Positions 54,075 to 62,477 are shown, counted from the first letter of the stretch. The stretch is 64,000 bases of DNA from Psychrobacillus insolitus (GCF_003254155.1 NZ_QKZI01000002.1:351135-415134); one strand, 5' to 3'. Numbers and translations: made by a program. The notes: generated by a model from the sequence alone, not told the origin.

Positions 54075-55144
54075 TGGAGAAGTTGAAAATAAATCTATAT
54101 GGTTATGTACAAAATAATTTAGGTGATGATTTATTCTTTGAATATGTAGTTAATAGATATCCAAGCTATACTTTCAAATTATTTGCTCCACCTATATATC
54201 TAGATACATTTAGTAATACGGAAAACATAAAATTAATTTACCCTAGTTTATCAAAAAGAGTCTTAAATAAATTTTATAAATCTATATTTAAAAAGAATTT
54301 GAATTTATTTACTAGTAATGTTGATGTCTCATTACTAGTAGGGGGTTCTTTATTTATAGAGAATATGGATTGGGAAATTGGTCATAAAGAATTTACTAAC
54401 AAATTTTTAGCGAGTAATCAAAATTACTTGCTAGGTGCTAATTTTGGTCCATATTCATCTCAAGAATTTTATAATTCATATCAAAGAGTATTTACAAATT
54501 TTGAGGATATCTGTTTTAGAGAAGAATATTCCAAACAACTTTTTAAACACTTGAAAAACGTTAGAGTGGCTCCTGATATGTTATTTGGTTATAAAAATAA
54601 TGATTTTATTATAAAGGAGGAGAAAAAAGTCTTTATTTCTGTAATTAAACCGTCAATTAGAAAAGACTTGATTGAAATAGATACAAAATACTTTAAGGGA
54701 ATTACAAAATTAGTTGAGAAATATACATTGCAAGGCTACGAAATATCATTAGTATCTTTTTGCCAAGCTGAGGGCGATGAACAAGCAATAGACGAAATTT
54801 ATTCATTACTAAGGGATAAAAAAAGTGTTCGTAAAATATATTATAAAGGGATTAATAGAGAAGAAATAATAAGTGAGTTGTCTAGTAGTGAAATAATAGT
54901 TGCAACAAGGTTCCATGCAATGATTTTGGGATGGGTTTTTAACAAAAAAGTTTTACCACTTATTTATAGTGATAAGACATTAAATGTTATAAAAGATGTG
55001 GGGTTTTCAGGGAAGTACATTGATATTAGAAAAGATGATGACTACTCTATAAATCAAAAAGAAATAGGCTTTTTAGAAGATGTAACTTCTATTGCAATTG
55101 AATCAGAGAGACATTTTGAAGTTCTTGATACAGTGTTAAAATAA
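54074..55144 (+). CDS. Polysaccharide pyruvyltransferase family protein
   Basis: A 356-aa protein of the CsaB/WcaK family, which adds a pyruvate ketal from phosphoenolpyruvate to a sugar. Family motifs: NLGDDLFFEYV near residue 14, LLVGGSLFIEN near 95, ICFREEYSKQLF near 152 and the C-terminal VATRFHAMILGWVFNKKVLPLIYS near 276-299 with the conserved R-x-H. Coupled by a one-base overlap to wzx. It implies an acidic, pyruvylated polysaccharide. Confidence 0.88.
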   Translation: MEKLKINLYGYVQNNLGDDLFFEYVVNRYPSYTFKLFAPPIYLDTFSNTENIKLIYPSLSKRVLNKFYKSIFKKNLNLFTSNVDVSLLVGGSLFIENMDWEIGHKEFTNKFLASNQNYLLGANFGPYSSQEFYNSYQRVFTNFEDICFREEYSKQLFKHLKNVRVAPDMLFGYKNNDFIIKEEKKVFISVIKPSIRKDLIEIDTKYFKGITKLVEKYTLQGYEISLVSFCQAEGDEQAIDEIYSLLRDKKSVRKIYYKGINREEIISELSSSEIIVATRFHAMILGWVFNKKVLPLIYSDKTLNVIKDVGFSGKYIDIRKDDDYSINQKEIGFLEDVTSIAIESERHFEVLDTVLK

Positions 55145-55474
55145 TATTAGATATAATAATTTGGTATCAGAAGGTGAAAAACAGTTGTGCATAGAATAAT
55201 AATAGATCAGCCGGGACATGTTGTAATTTCAAGATTCTACTATGTTAATTCTTCCGGCCAGATTATCAAATGGGTACCTTTCATTAGGTACCTTTCGTTT
55301 TGATATCACACGTGATGAGCATCTATTTGTTAGGTATGACTCCATTGGACGCTTACCGACTAACTAGGTATTGGGGTACACAAGAATAAGACGTTTGAAT
55401 TGTTGAGATGATTTTATTGGACGCTTACGCCTATAAAATTATAATAATGCGGTAAATTTTAGGGGGATATTAAT
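55145..55474. other. Gene-free region
   Basis: About 330 bp. TTGGACGCTTAC occurs twice (near 55338 and 55420) as a direct repeat, and GGTACCTTTC occurs twice around 55273-55300. These may be scars of rearrangement. No gene or promoter identified with confidence. Confidence 0.4.
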
Positions 55475-55948
55475 ATGAGCGCTGTAATGAAATGTTATAG
55501 ATTATCAAGAAAGTTATATTTAAGAAAAGTGCCGTTTTTACCAAGAATAACGCAGACGGTAATGAGGATATTATTCTCATGCGATATCCCATTTACTTCA
55601 GATATTCACCCATCTGTAAAATTCGGTCATAATGGATTGGGTGTTGTTGTCCATCCAAACTCAAAAATTGGTGAAGGTTCACTGATTATGCAAGGAGTTA
55701 CATTGGGCGGCAATAGAAGCAAAAGAGGGATATACGAAGGTCAAGAATTTGCTTGTCCTATAATAGGTAAAAATGTCTTCATAGGTCCCGGGGTTAAGTT
55801 ATTAGGTCCTGTTATCGTAGGTGACAATGCTCAAATAGGAGCGGGGGCAGTTGTGACGAAAGATGTCCCTAGAAATGCAATTTCCGTTGGAATCCCTGCT
55901 GAAACAGTTAAAATTATCGCTGACCATGAAGTGATTAAGGCGGAGTAG
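55475..55948 (+). CDS. Serine acetyltransferase-like (LbH hexapeptide) acetyltransferase
   Basis: A 157-aa left-handed beta-helix protein. Hexapeptide turns begin at HPSVKFGHNGLGVVVHP, with IGEGSLIMQGVTLGG near residue 66 and IGPGVKLLGPVIVGDNAQIGAGAVVTKDVP near 103-133, as in short CysE/NodB-type acetyltransferases found in capsule loci. It likely O-acetylates a sugar; the short N-terminus argues against a cysteine-biosynthetic CysE. The ribosome binding site is AGGGGG. It is the last recognisable gene of the exopolysaccharide locus. Confidence 0.82.
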   Translation: MSAVMKCYRLSRKLYLRKVPFLPRITQTVMRILFSCDIPFTSDIHPSVKFGHNGLGVVVHPNSKIGEGSLIMQGVTLGGNRSKRGIYEGQEFACPIIGKNVFIGPGVKLLGPVIVGDNAQIGAGAVVTKDVPRNAISVGIPAETVKIIADHEVIKAE

Positions 55949-55964
55949 GAACAAACTGTGTAAA

Positions 55965-56014
55965 TTTTGTTCCCTACAATGTTAAATGAATTTTTGTTCC
56001 CTACAATGTTAAAT
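55965..56014 (+). repeat. Direct repeat at the left border of the IS debris
   Basis: TTTTGTTCCCTACAATGTTA occurs twice in a row here, and TTTTTGTTCCCTACAATG recurs at 57686-57703, on the other side of the IS110/IS21 remnants. The repeats bracket the mobile DNA and may mark a target or recombination site. Confidence 0.7.
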
Positions 56015-56116
56015 AGGTAGAAAACATAGTTAAAAACCATTGCTTTCAGGGTATATAAGAAGTACCAATCACAGAACTTCCATAAAACCCACTCACACGA
56101 AAAGGAGCTGAAAACA

Positions 56117-56265
56117 ATGGTTATATCTACATTTAACCACATTAAGGGAAGTAAAGGAAGTCATTGGAATCGTCTTATGAGAGGTGAAAATGCGAACCAA
56201 ATTTGTATCGTAGCGATTGACGCAGCGAAGTTTATGCATTCAGTGAATAAGGACATTGAAAAGAG
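56117..56265 (+). pseudogene. IS110-family transposase, 5' fragment
   Basis: About 50 codons starting at an ATG with AAAGGAG upstream, reading NHIKGSKGSHWNRLMRGENA then ICIVAIDAAKF, where the D of IVAIDAAK is the first acidic residue of the IS110 DEDD catalytic site. The frame is cut by IS21-type DNA. The matching 3' part lies at 56664-56935; the middle of the transposase is missing. Confidence 0.75.
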
Positions 56266-56278
56266 CCAGCTCTGCCAA

Positions 56279-56660
56279 GTTTGAGAGCCACTTGAGACAG
56301 AAAATAGAGCCACTAAAGACAAAGAGAGAGCCACCTTCTAAAAAGGTAGCTCTCTCAATCTATTACTCTTTTATTCCATGCCTTTCACGCATAGATGTTT
56401 CTCCATCAATCATAATGTTATAAGAATCATGTATGATTCGATCAAGAATGGCGTCCGCGAGTGTTGCTTCACCGATCTTTTCATACCACCCTTGTGAATC
56501 AAACTGAGAACAGAAAATGGTAGAGGCAACTTGGTGACGTGATTCTACGATTTCTAATACATCTCTAGCTTCACTTTCTGTTAGAGATGTTAAAAGCCAT
56601 TCATCCAATATCAGAAGGCTTACCTTACGGTATGATTTCATGACTTTTTGATAGATACCT
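56279..56660 (-). mobile_element. IS21-family remnant: IstB C-terminal part and element end
   Basis: On the minus strand 56363-56641 encodes the C-terminal 92 residues of the IstB AAA+ helper, with Walker [11 protein letters not shown] and the [14 protein letters not shown] segment. Reading frame similarity ([12 protein letters not shown]) continues slightly upstream to about 56660. Beyond the stop, three copies of GAGCCAC (56283-56335) resemble the multiple terminal repeats of IS21 ends. IstA and the front of IstB are missing, so this is an inactive fragment inserted into IS110 sequence. Confidence 0.8.
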
Positions 56661-56663
56661 TTT

Positions 56664-56935
56664 CGAGCCGCACTTTATCGTGCTGGTAGGAGTATGATGC
56701 TTCAAAATCCGGCTATGAAAGAGAAATATAAAGAAATGAAAGAGCGAGGCAAAAAAGTGAAGCAAATGTATATTGCTTTGGGCAATCGTTTACTTCGACT
56801 CGCATACGCCATGATGACGAAGAAACAGCTCTATCAATCGACTCAGGAAGGTTATTGTCTCCAATCTGTCATCGCAGGTAAATTAAGAAATAAAGCGAAG
56901 CAAGCGCTATTTTACAATCGGTATGTACAAGTTTG
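56664..56935 (+). pseudogene. IS110-family transposase, 3' fragment
   Basis: About 90 codons reading [20 protein letters not shown] then LGNRLLRLAYAMMTKKQLYQ, the classic C-terminal region of IS110 transposases. An internal ATG at 56694 gives an apparent 80-aa ORF, but it is only the tail of the broken gene. Confidence 0.8.
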
Positions 56936-57250
56936 ACGTGTTTTTCAACTGAAATAGGAGTTAGAGAATAAGCAAAGACAAAGACATTTCTTCGGAACGG
57001 AAGATTATATTGAAGTACGTCCCTGAGGCGAAAAGACCTCGTGACACAGCGTAATAAGTCTTGTTCCATAAATACGAATAAAACGTGATTGCATCGATTT
57101 TGCATGAAGTAGGATGTATCCCTGTGGATCATAACCACAAGACTTTGTACGTTGCGAAGAAATGTCCTTATATTGTTTTGTGATTGGTAGTTTCAAATTT
57201 TTTCCATAAATATTGAGACCTTGGTTTAGTGCGGCCAAAAATCTATTTAT
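56936..57250 (+). mobile_element. Probable 3' non-coding part of the IS110 copy
   Basis: About 310 bp after the transposase stop, GC-richer than the surroundings, without a credible gene. Members of the IS1111 group of the IS110 family carry a structured bridge-RNA segment on this side of the transposase; this stretch has the right place and size, but I cannot show an RNA fold by eye. Confidence 0.4.
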
Positions 57251-57279
57251 TTAGCAATTGACTTATTTAACATTAAACG

Positions 57280-57442
57280 CTGTGTCAGCCACAAATGGAA
57301 GAAATATTTGAGTCTGACACAGGGACAGGACGCAGTTTCGTTTGGGCTACCGCAACTATGAAGTAACAATTTCTTCTCTTTCAAACAATCTCCAAACAGA
57401 ACCCCTGCCCCGCCACTGTGTTAGACTCAAATGCTTTCCAAT
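57280..57442. repeat. Hairpin repeat module, truncated copy 3
   Basis: Hairpin A with a shortened left arm (CTGTGTCAG 57280-57288, complement 57314-57322), the conserved spacer (CGCAGTTTCGTTTGGGCTAC), then the first half of hairpin B (CTGTGTTAGACTCAAATGCT) ending abruptly near 57436. The broken end joins the 3' end of the coiled-coil ORF. Confidence 0.85.
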
Positions 57443-57635
57443 TAAATTGTTGTCTGATTCCACCAAGTGATTTCTGTACTTCAGAAAAACCTAATCGCAT
57501 TTCAAGCTTCAATTCTTTTTGTTCTAGTTCAACTGCATCAAAGCGTTGGTTCATTTCTCGCTTCATTTCAAGCATTGTTTTATTCATTTCAGTCAACATA
57601 TCAATAACCAATTTTTCGTTGTCCATCTGAATCAC
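57381..57635 (-). pseudogene. Small coiled-coil protein gene, 3' end replaced by repeat module
   Basis: From ATG 57635 (upstream AGGAGTGATTC) the protein reads IDMLTEMNKTMLEMKREMNQ then FDAVELEQKELKLEMRLGFS, a continuous heptad-patterned coiled coil. From about 57440 onward the frame runs into the hairpin module (ending FESNTVAGQGFC, the same translation seen in other copies), so the native C-terminus has been lost. The original protein was probably longer. The family is not identified. Confidence 0.6.
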
Positions 57636-57715
57636 TCCTGAAGTACATTATAATATGATGAACGATGCTTGAGAATCGTGCTAAATTTTTGTTCCCTACA
57701 ATGGGTAACCATCCG

Positions 57716-57842
57716 GTGCCAGTCACTCACACAACATCTATTAGTAACCTTTCCCAGTGTCAGCCACAAATTGAAAAAACATTTGAGTCTGACACAGGGA
57801 AAGGACGCAGTTTTGTTTTGGTAATACCCCGGTGACTGGCAC
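57716..57842. repeat. Variable-stem hairpin nested in an outer inverted repeat
   Basis: Inner hairpin: CCTTTCCCAGTGTCAG (57748-57763) with CTGACACAGGGAAAGG (57789-57804), one mismatch, around the shared loop core. The stem differs from the TGTCCC version by a compensated change (TTT/AAA instead of TGT/ACA). Outer arms GGTGCCAGTCAC and GTGACTGGCACC (57715-57726, 57832-57843) enclose it. Confidence 0.85.
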
Positions 57843-57856
57843 CATTCCTGAGTGTG

Positions 57857-58321
57857 TTAATTATAATCCCATAGGATCCTCCACTCTCCTTCATCTTTAG
57901 CGACGTATACTTCTTGTAGGAAGCTGAACTTTCCGTATTTTCCTTTATAGGTTTGAATGACAGTGAATTTGTAAGCTATATCAAATGGTTGTAATTCTTC
58001 AGCCATTTTCCAATCCTTTACTTTATTGCCTTCCTCTATTGAAAACTGGAAAGTTTCGGTACCAAAATGGCCGACGAAAACATGTAAACGGTCAGTCATA
58101 AATTGTGTTTTAGTCCATCTATCTTTCATAAAAGGGTGAAGTAATTCCCATGAATCAGCAAAGTCTCCACTTTGTTCATGCGTGTAAAACGCTTCTACTA
58201 CTTTTTTAGATTTGTAGCTCGGGGAAAACAGGTAATTAATAGAGCCTATCAGCACAAGTAAAGAACATATGGATATGATAATAAAAAGTAAGAATTTATT
58301 TCTTTGCCTTTTTCTAATCAT
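57857..58321 (-). CDS. Membrane-anchored NTF2-like protein of unknown function
   Basis: A 154-aa protein with one N-terminal transmembrane helix (about residues 10-32) and an external alpha+beta domain resembling NTF2/DUF4878-type folds (VVEAFYTHEQSGDFADSWEL near 40; EWRILWDYN at the end). Such domains are common in Firmicutes lipoproteins and membrane proteins with no known activity. AAAGGGG precedes the ATG. Hairpin elements flank it on both sides, so it may be an isolated gene. Confidence 0.65.
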   Translation of the reverse strand: MIRKRQRNKFLLFIIISICSLLVLIGSINYLFSPSYKSKKVVEAFYTHEQSGDFADSWELLHPFMKDRWTKTQFMTDRLHVFVGHFGTETFQFSIEEGNKVKDWKMAEELQPFDIAYKFTVIQTYKGKYGKFSFLQEVYVAKDEGEWRILWDYN

Positions 58322-58502
58322 AAATTATCCCCTTTGTTAAATTAATCTATATGAAGAGGATATGACGGGGGAGCTGGAGGTGTTCATTTCACTTGCGCTA
58401 GAACATTTGAAGTTTTACAAGCCCCTGTGCCTGGCACGCAAAATTTCAACTCTTTTGGTTCTTTTCTGGGCGCTGTGTTGGTTTTTCTGGCGTGGTTTAG
58501 GT

Positions 58503-58697
58503 GCCTGTCCCTGTGTCAGCCACAAATTGAAGAAATATTTGAGTCTGACACAGGGACAGGGCGCAGTTTGGTTTTGGTTGCGGCAACTGAAGTGACAATT
58601 CCTTCTCTTTCAGATAATTACCCAAATAGAACCCCCACACCGCCCCTGTGTTAGACTCAAATGCTCCCCAATTTGTGGCTAAAAAAGAAAGCGCTCC
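58503..58697. repeat. Hairpin repeat module, copy 4 with fused B/C hairpin
   Basis: Hairpin A has a perfect 16-bp stem (58504-58519/58545-58560). The spacer is diverged but recognisable. The second hairpin has the left arm of type B (CGCCCCTGTGTTAG, 58641-58654), a normal loop and the right arm of type C (CTAAAAAAGAAAGC, from 58679), so its arms barely pair: B and C have been fused through the loop. CCTGTGCCTGGCACGC at 58423-58438 upstream recalls the outer arms at 57716. The rest of 58322-58943 shows no gene. Confidence 0.88.
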
Positions 58698-58943
58698 TCA
58701 TGAGAACTGCCTAGAACTAAAACTGTAGCTGATAATCTTTGCAATAGTAGACGTGACTCTATTGATAATATACAATAAATATCAGGTAAGGAAGTTATCT
58801 TTTACGAGATCGGTGTAACAGATAAAGCCACATAACTATACATAGAAATGCAATTCTCTGCAGCTATTTTTTTGCAAAATACAAGGGTTTTACTTTTCTC
58901 ATTTATGAATATAAATATATAGACAGGGTAAGGTGGAAAAACA

Positions 58944-59651
58944 ATGAGCATGACGATTATTACAGTGGAGGAACCAAAACAAGCAGGACAACATGTTTTG
59001 GAAATCCTAAAAGAGCAACAGGATGAAGGAAAGTTAAATGGATTCGGTCTTGCGACGGGAAGTACGATGATTCCTGTTTATGAAACATTGGTCAATTCGG
59101 ACATTTCATTCGAAGAAGTTACTGCATTCAACCTGGATGAATACGTTGGACTCGATGATAGCAATAAGAATAGCTACGCGTTTTTCATGCAAGAGCACTT
59201 ATTCAGTAAAAAGAAATTTAAACGTACCTTTATTCCCAATGGTGTTGCTGAAAACTTGGAGGAAGAGTGTGCTACATATGAGAGACGTCTAAGTGAATTT
59301 CCATTGGATGTTCAACTTCTTGGCATCGGAGAGAATGGACACATAGCGTTTAATGAGCCAGGTACTTCATTCGATTCAGTTACACATGTTGAGACGTTAA
59401 CGGACTCTACACTTGGTGTAAATAGCGCATTCTTCGGAAATGATGAACCGATACCAGCCACTGCATTGACGATGGGTATATCTTCTATCTTAGCGGCGAA
59501 AAAAATCATTCTGATTGCACTAGGAGAACGAAAACGATTTGCTCTTGAAAGGCTGTTGGCAGGGACAGTGACTGTTGACTATCCAGTGACAGCGCTTCTA
59601 GGCCATGCGGATGTGACGGTTATTACGGACATAAAAGGTTTGAATAAATAA
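58944..59651 (+). CDS. nagB: Glucosamine-6-phosphate deaminase
   Basis: Converts glucosamine-6-P to fructose-6-P and ammonia, feeding amino sugar from wall or chitin into glycolysis. Family motifs: TGSTMIPVY near residue 38, AFNLDEYVGL near 61 with the general-base Asp, and LLGIGENGHIAFNEPG near 124-139 with the catalytic His. It is 235 aa. The ribosome binding site is AAGGTGG. It stands alone, without nagA, followed by a terminator. Confidence 0.94.
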   Translation: MSMTIITVEEPKQAGQHVLEILKEQQDEGKLNGFGLATGSTMIPVYETLVNSDISFEEVTAFNLDEYVGLDDSNKNSYAFFMQEHLFSKKKFKRTFIPNGVAENLEEECATYERRLSEFPLDVQLLGIGENGHIAFNEPGTSFDSVTHVETLTDSTLGVNSAFFGNDEPIPATALTMGISSILAAKKIILIALGERKRFALERLLAGTVTVDYPVTALLGHADVTVITDIKGLNK

Positions 59652-59765
59652 CTAGAAGGTCTATAGGCTCTAAAATATGGCACATGTGTCACTTTCTCAT
59701 GTCCGTATTCATGGAGTAGGAACAAAGTACGTCATAAGCATAATTGAATAGAGGTAATAATCTAA

Positions 59766-59793
59766 GTGCGTTCCAATCGGAGCGTTCTTTTTT
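59766..59793 (+). terminator. Terminator after nagB
   Basis: GTGCGTTCC pairs with GGAGCGTTC-type sequence (including a G-T pair) around AATC and ends in a seven-T run. Confidence 0.6.
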
Positions 59794-59873
59794 ATATTGT
59801 TTAAAAGAGGGTGAAATCTTAAGACTTTGCGTTATAATTTATATACTAAACGGTAATTGGAGTGGTTTAAATT

Positions 59874-60272
59874 ATGACCGGAATATTAAATGGTATCGTA
59901 ATAGTCATGAATCTCATACACGATTTAATTATTACTATCATTTCTGGGTTAGGGCTACCAGTAAATGATAAAATGATTCATTTTTACTTTATTGGCTTTC
60001 TGGGACTAGCTCTATACATTTTTGTGGATTTTACTTTTAAAAAACTAGCGAAATATGGCATATCCTTATTATCATTCATCTACACTTTTTCTACGATAAT
60101 AGTTATTTCCTTAGTAATTGAAATCCAACAAAAAATCACAGGAGAAGGTAATATGGAGTTTTCCGATATTACTTATGGAATGTGGGGATTTTTCTTATTT
60201 TTAGCTGTTTTCATTGTTTTTAGTCTTCTATTTAAATTTATTTTCAAGAAAGTAAAGGGAGGTAAAAAATAG
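59874..60272 (+). CDS. VanZ-like small membrane protein
   Basis: A 132-aa protein with about four transmembrane helices. VIEIQQKITGEGNMEFSDITYGMWG near residues 82-106 matches the conserved E-x2-Q…D-x3-G block of VanZ-family proteins. Function in Bacillales is mostly unknown; the founder gives low-level teicoplanin resistance. The start is ATG 59874, with GGAG about 14 nt upstream; an overlapping frame from 59744 looks non-coding. Confidence 0.65.
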   Translation: MTGILNGIVIVMNLIHDLIITIISGLGLPVNDKMIHFYFIGFLGLALYIFVDFTFKKLAKYGISLLSFIYTFSTIIVISLVIEIQQKITGEGNMEFSDITYGMWGFFLFLAVFIVFSLLFKFIFKKVKGGKK

Positions 60273-60311
60273 TTTTTTTATTTCCTATGATGCGTTACTT
60301 GAACAGAAGAA

Positions 60312-60343
60312 GAACACCATTCACAATTTAGTGAATGGTGTTC
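60312..60343. terminator. Hairpin between convergent genes
   Basis: GAACACCATTCAC pairs perfectly with GTGAATGGTGTTC. T-runs are weak on both sides, so it may be a modest bidirectional terminator. Confidence 0.6.
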
Positions 60344-60432
60344 TATTAATATATTCAGTTAAAGTTTAGTAAAATTTCATCTTTCAGCATCCATGTTTAA
60401 ATCAATCAGTACTTTTTATTTAATATGATAAG

Positions 60433-61590
60433 TTATTGTACGGAAATCAATTCAGTAACGATTTTCCCGTCTGGATCTACCGTTTTTATGATACCATAGC
60501 CAGGGGCAAAGTAATCTGCGGCACCAGTTGAGTATCGGATAATTACGACGTTTTTAAATGTTCCAGCTTTTACAGTAACGGTGCTCGTTGTACTTTCGAC
60601 ATTTACGTATTCGAAATATTCCTCCCAGTTCTCACCGATGTAATATGATTTTGTTTGTTTCCCTTCAACCATTGGGTACGCTAGATCAACTAAAAACCAG
60701 TCTGTTTCATTAACCCCCAACATAATACGACTGCTACTTTCTTGATAAGAGTATCCTCCACTGAAGTTACCTTTATAATTTAAAGAAATATATTCTTTAT
60801 TTCCATCAGATTCTTTGGTAACAGTGTATTCTCTTTGTGAATTGTCGGTAAAAGTCGGGTAATATGTTAGTTTTAATCCGACTTTCGGAGCTAGGCCACC
60901 AGCTACTGATACTGTTCCTTTTAATTGATTCGTACTTAAAAAAGAATCGACAACATAGCCTTTAGTACTTCCAGAAGTAACATAAGACCAACCGGCTATA
61001 GTTGAATGTACTGTTACTTGTGTTTTGTTTGCTAGTGTTCCAGTATTAGCACCACTTGAACTTGCAATGTTCCGAACTACAACACCGCTTGCTGTATTTA
61101 CATACTTCGTTGATGTTTTTGGTTTACCAATAAATGTAGATGCAACATAGCCTGTAACATTCCCGTATTGGACGAATGACCAACCACCACCAACTGGGCC
61201 AAAGTCTTCAACTATCATATTATATTTTAATGTTGCAGAAGTTGGTGCAGATTTAAAAGGTGTTGCTTTAACAACTAGCCCACTTATTGAACTTGCTATT
61301 TTAATAGTTGAAGGTGGTGTGGCTAAGAATGAAGCATTAACATAACCACGAACATTTCCACTCTGAATACTTGCCCAGCCATTACTTGTTGAAAAGACTG
61401 TTACAAAATCACCTCTTGATAGAGTAGTTACAGTGCTAGCGCTTGTTGTAGGAAAAGCTTTTACTACTAAAGATGAACCGTTTACTACTTTTACTGTTCT
61501 GAAACTAGCTGCCTCCGATTGTTCTGTTCCTATAGCTAGTGAGCTTAGAATTAATAAGAGTGCAATTAAGAAAGTACAGACTTTTTTCAT
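60433..61590 (-). CDS. Secreted protein with three SH3b domains and a C-terminal beta domain
   Basis: A 385-aa exported protein. Signal peptide 1-27 (MKKVCTFLIALLLILSSLAI, cleavage near SEAA), three bacterial SH3 domains at about 28-90, 95-160 and 162-225, which usually bind peptidoglycan, and a ~155-aa C-terminal domain with YFEYVNVESTTSTVTVKAGT and TGAADYFAPGYGIIKT, resembling the DUF3108-like beta fold. No catalytic residues seen. ATG 61590 follows AAAGGGG; the frame is open further but without a binding site. A TGGTATACT extended -10 lies about 60 bp upstream on the minus strand. Confidence 0.82.
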   Translation of the reverse strand: MKKVCTFLIALLLILSSLAIGTEQSEAASFRTVKVVNGSSLVVKAFPTTSASTVTTLSRGDFVTVFSTSNGWASIQSGNVRGYVNASFLATPPSTIKIASSISGLVVKATPFKSAPTSATLKYNMIVEDFGPVGGGWSFVQYGNVTGYVASTFIGKPKTSTKYVNTASGVVVRNIASSSGANTGTLANKTQVTVHSTIAGWSYVTSGSTKGYVVDSFLSTNQLKGTVSVAGGLAPKVGLKLTYYPTFTDNSQREYTVTKESDGNKEYISLNYKGNFSGGYSYQESSSRIMLGVNETDWFLVDLAYPMVEGKQTKSYYIGENWEEYFEYVNVESTTSTVTVKAGTFKNVVIIRYSTGAADYFAPGYGIIKTVDPDGKIVTELISVQ

Positions 61591-62009
61591 GAATATAATC
61601 CCCTTTTTGTTCATTAATTTTTTATTAATTTGAATAATCTGAAAAATTAAGTATACCATATTTATCTTTATTTGGTTCTTTACGAACTATTCTGACAATT
61701 ATATGCAATTCAGGGAGGATTTATTAAGCTGATATCAAGATTGGTTCTCTATCTTTCTAAAGTGGTTATAAAATGGCACGACTGGTTTACAAGATTGTCT
61801 TTGTTTACCTTGCTAATCAGGATAAGGTCTTATATAAAACTAGTGAATTGGTGACCTTTTCTTCATTGTTTTTATCAAGTGTTATCCTGTTCAGAAACAT
61901 GGTTTCCTATTTTGTGATTAATAATTATTTCTTTACAACATGGTTAAGAATGTTGTCGGAGTTTATATACCTATCGTGTAAATTTTGGAAATTATGGTAT
62001 TCTAATAAT

Positions 62010-62477
62010 ATGAAAAAAATACTAATATTATTAGCGCTAGTAACTATATTATTTATATCTTCAGGACAAACATATGAACAACAATCGCTTATATCTACTT
62101 TACAAAATATGTTCCCAGACAAGCCATTTGAATCGCTTTTGGCTTTGCTTAAGATTCCGTATTGGGGACACACGATATCTGTAGAAGAACGCGGATATTA
62201 TCAGTTTGTGGAGTTTTTGCTTCGGAAGGCTGCGCATTTCTTTCTATTTGGGTTTGTCGCATTGGCTTTTTATGCGGTCTTGCCTAAGTGGAGAGGACGT
62301 TGGTTTATCGCTTTAGTGTGGACGTTTATATTGGCTACTGTGGATGAGTATCATCAATCGGTTACTGGTGGAAGAACACCGTCGGGGCAGGATGTATTTT
62401 TGGACATGTGCGGAGCTGTCGTATTTTTGAGTGCGTTAGTGTTCATGAAGCGGATTTTCGGCAGGAGGAGTGAATGA
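62010..62477 (+). CDS. VanZ family protein
   Basis: A 155-aa membrane protein with about four helices. RKAAHFFLFGFVALAFYAVL near residue 73 and DEYHQSVTGGRTPSGQDVFLDMCG near 112-135 are the two VanZ signature blocks. ATG 62010 is taken as start because the family begins here. The frame is open back to 61773, but that part is not VanZ-like and lacks a binding site. A TGGTATTCT element ends 7 nt before the ATG, so the mRNA could be leaderless. Confidence 0.8.
   Translation: MKKILILLALVTILFISSGQTYEQQSLISTLQNMFPDKPFESLLALLKIPYWGHTISVEERGYYQFVEFLLRKAAHFFLFGFVALAFYAVLPKWRGRWFIALVWTFILATVDEYHQSVTGGRTPSGQDVFLDMCGAVVFLSALVFMKRIFGRRSE

Noticed and set aside
57005..57238. 77-codon minus-strand ORF after the IS110 fragment
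   Set aside because: No ribosome binding site or recognisable similarity; it lies in probable non-coding IS DNA.
31376..58697. Retron or diversity-generating element
   Set aside because: No reverse transcriptase gene or variable-repeat coding target is present in the window.
61773..62009. 79-codon N-terminal extension of the VanZ protein
   Set aside because: The sequence is not VanZ-like and has no start signal; it spans the likely promoter.
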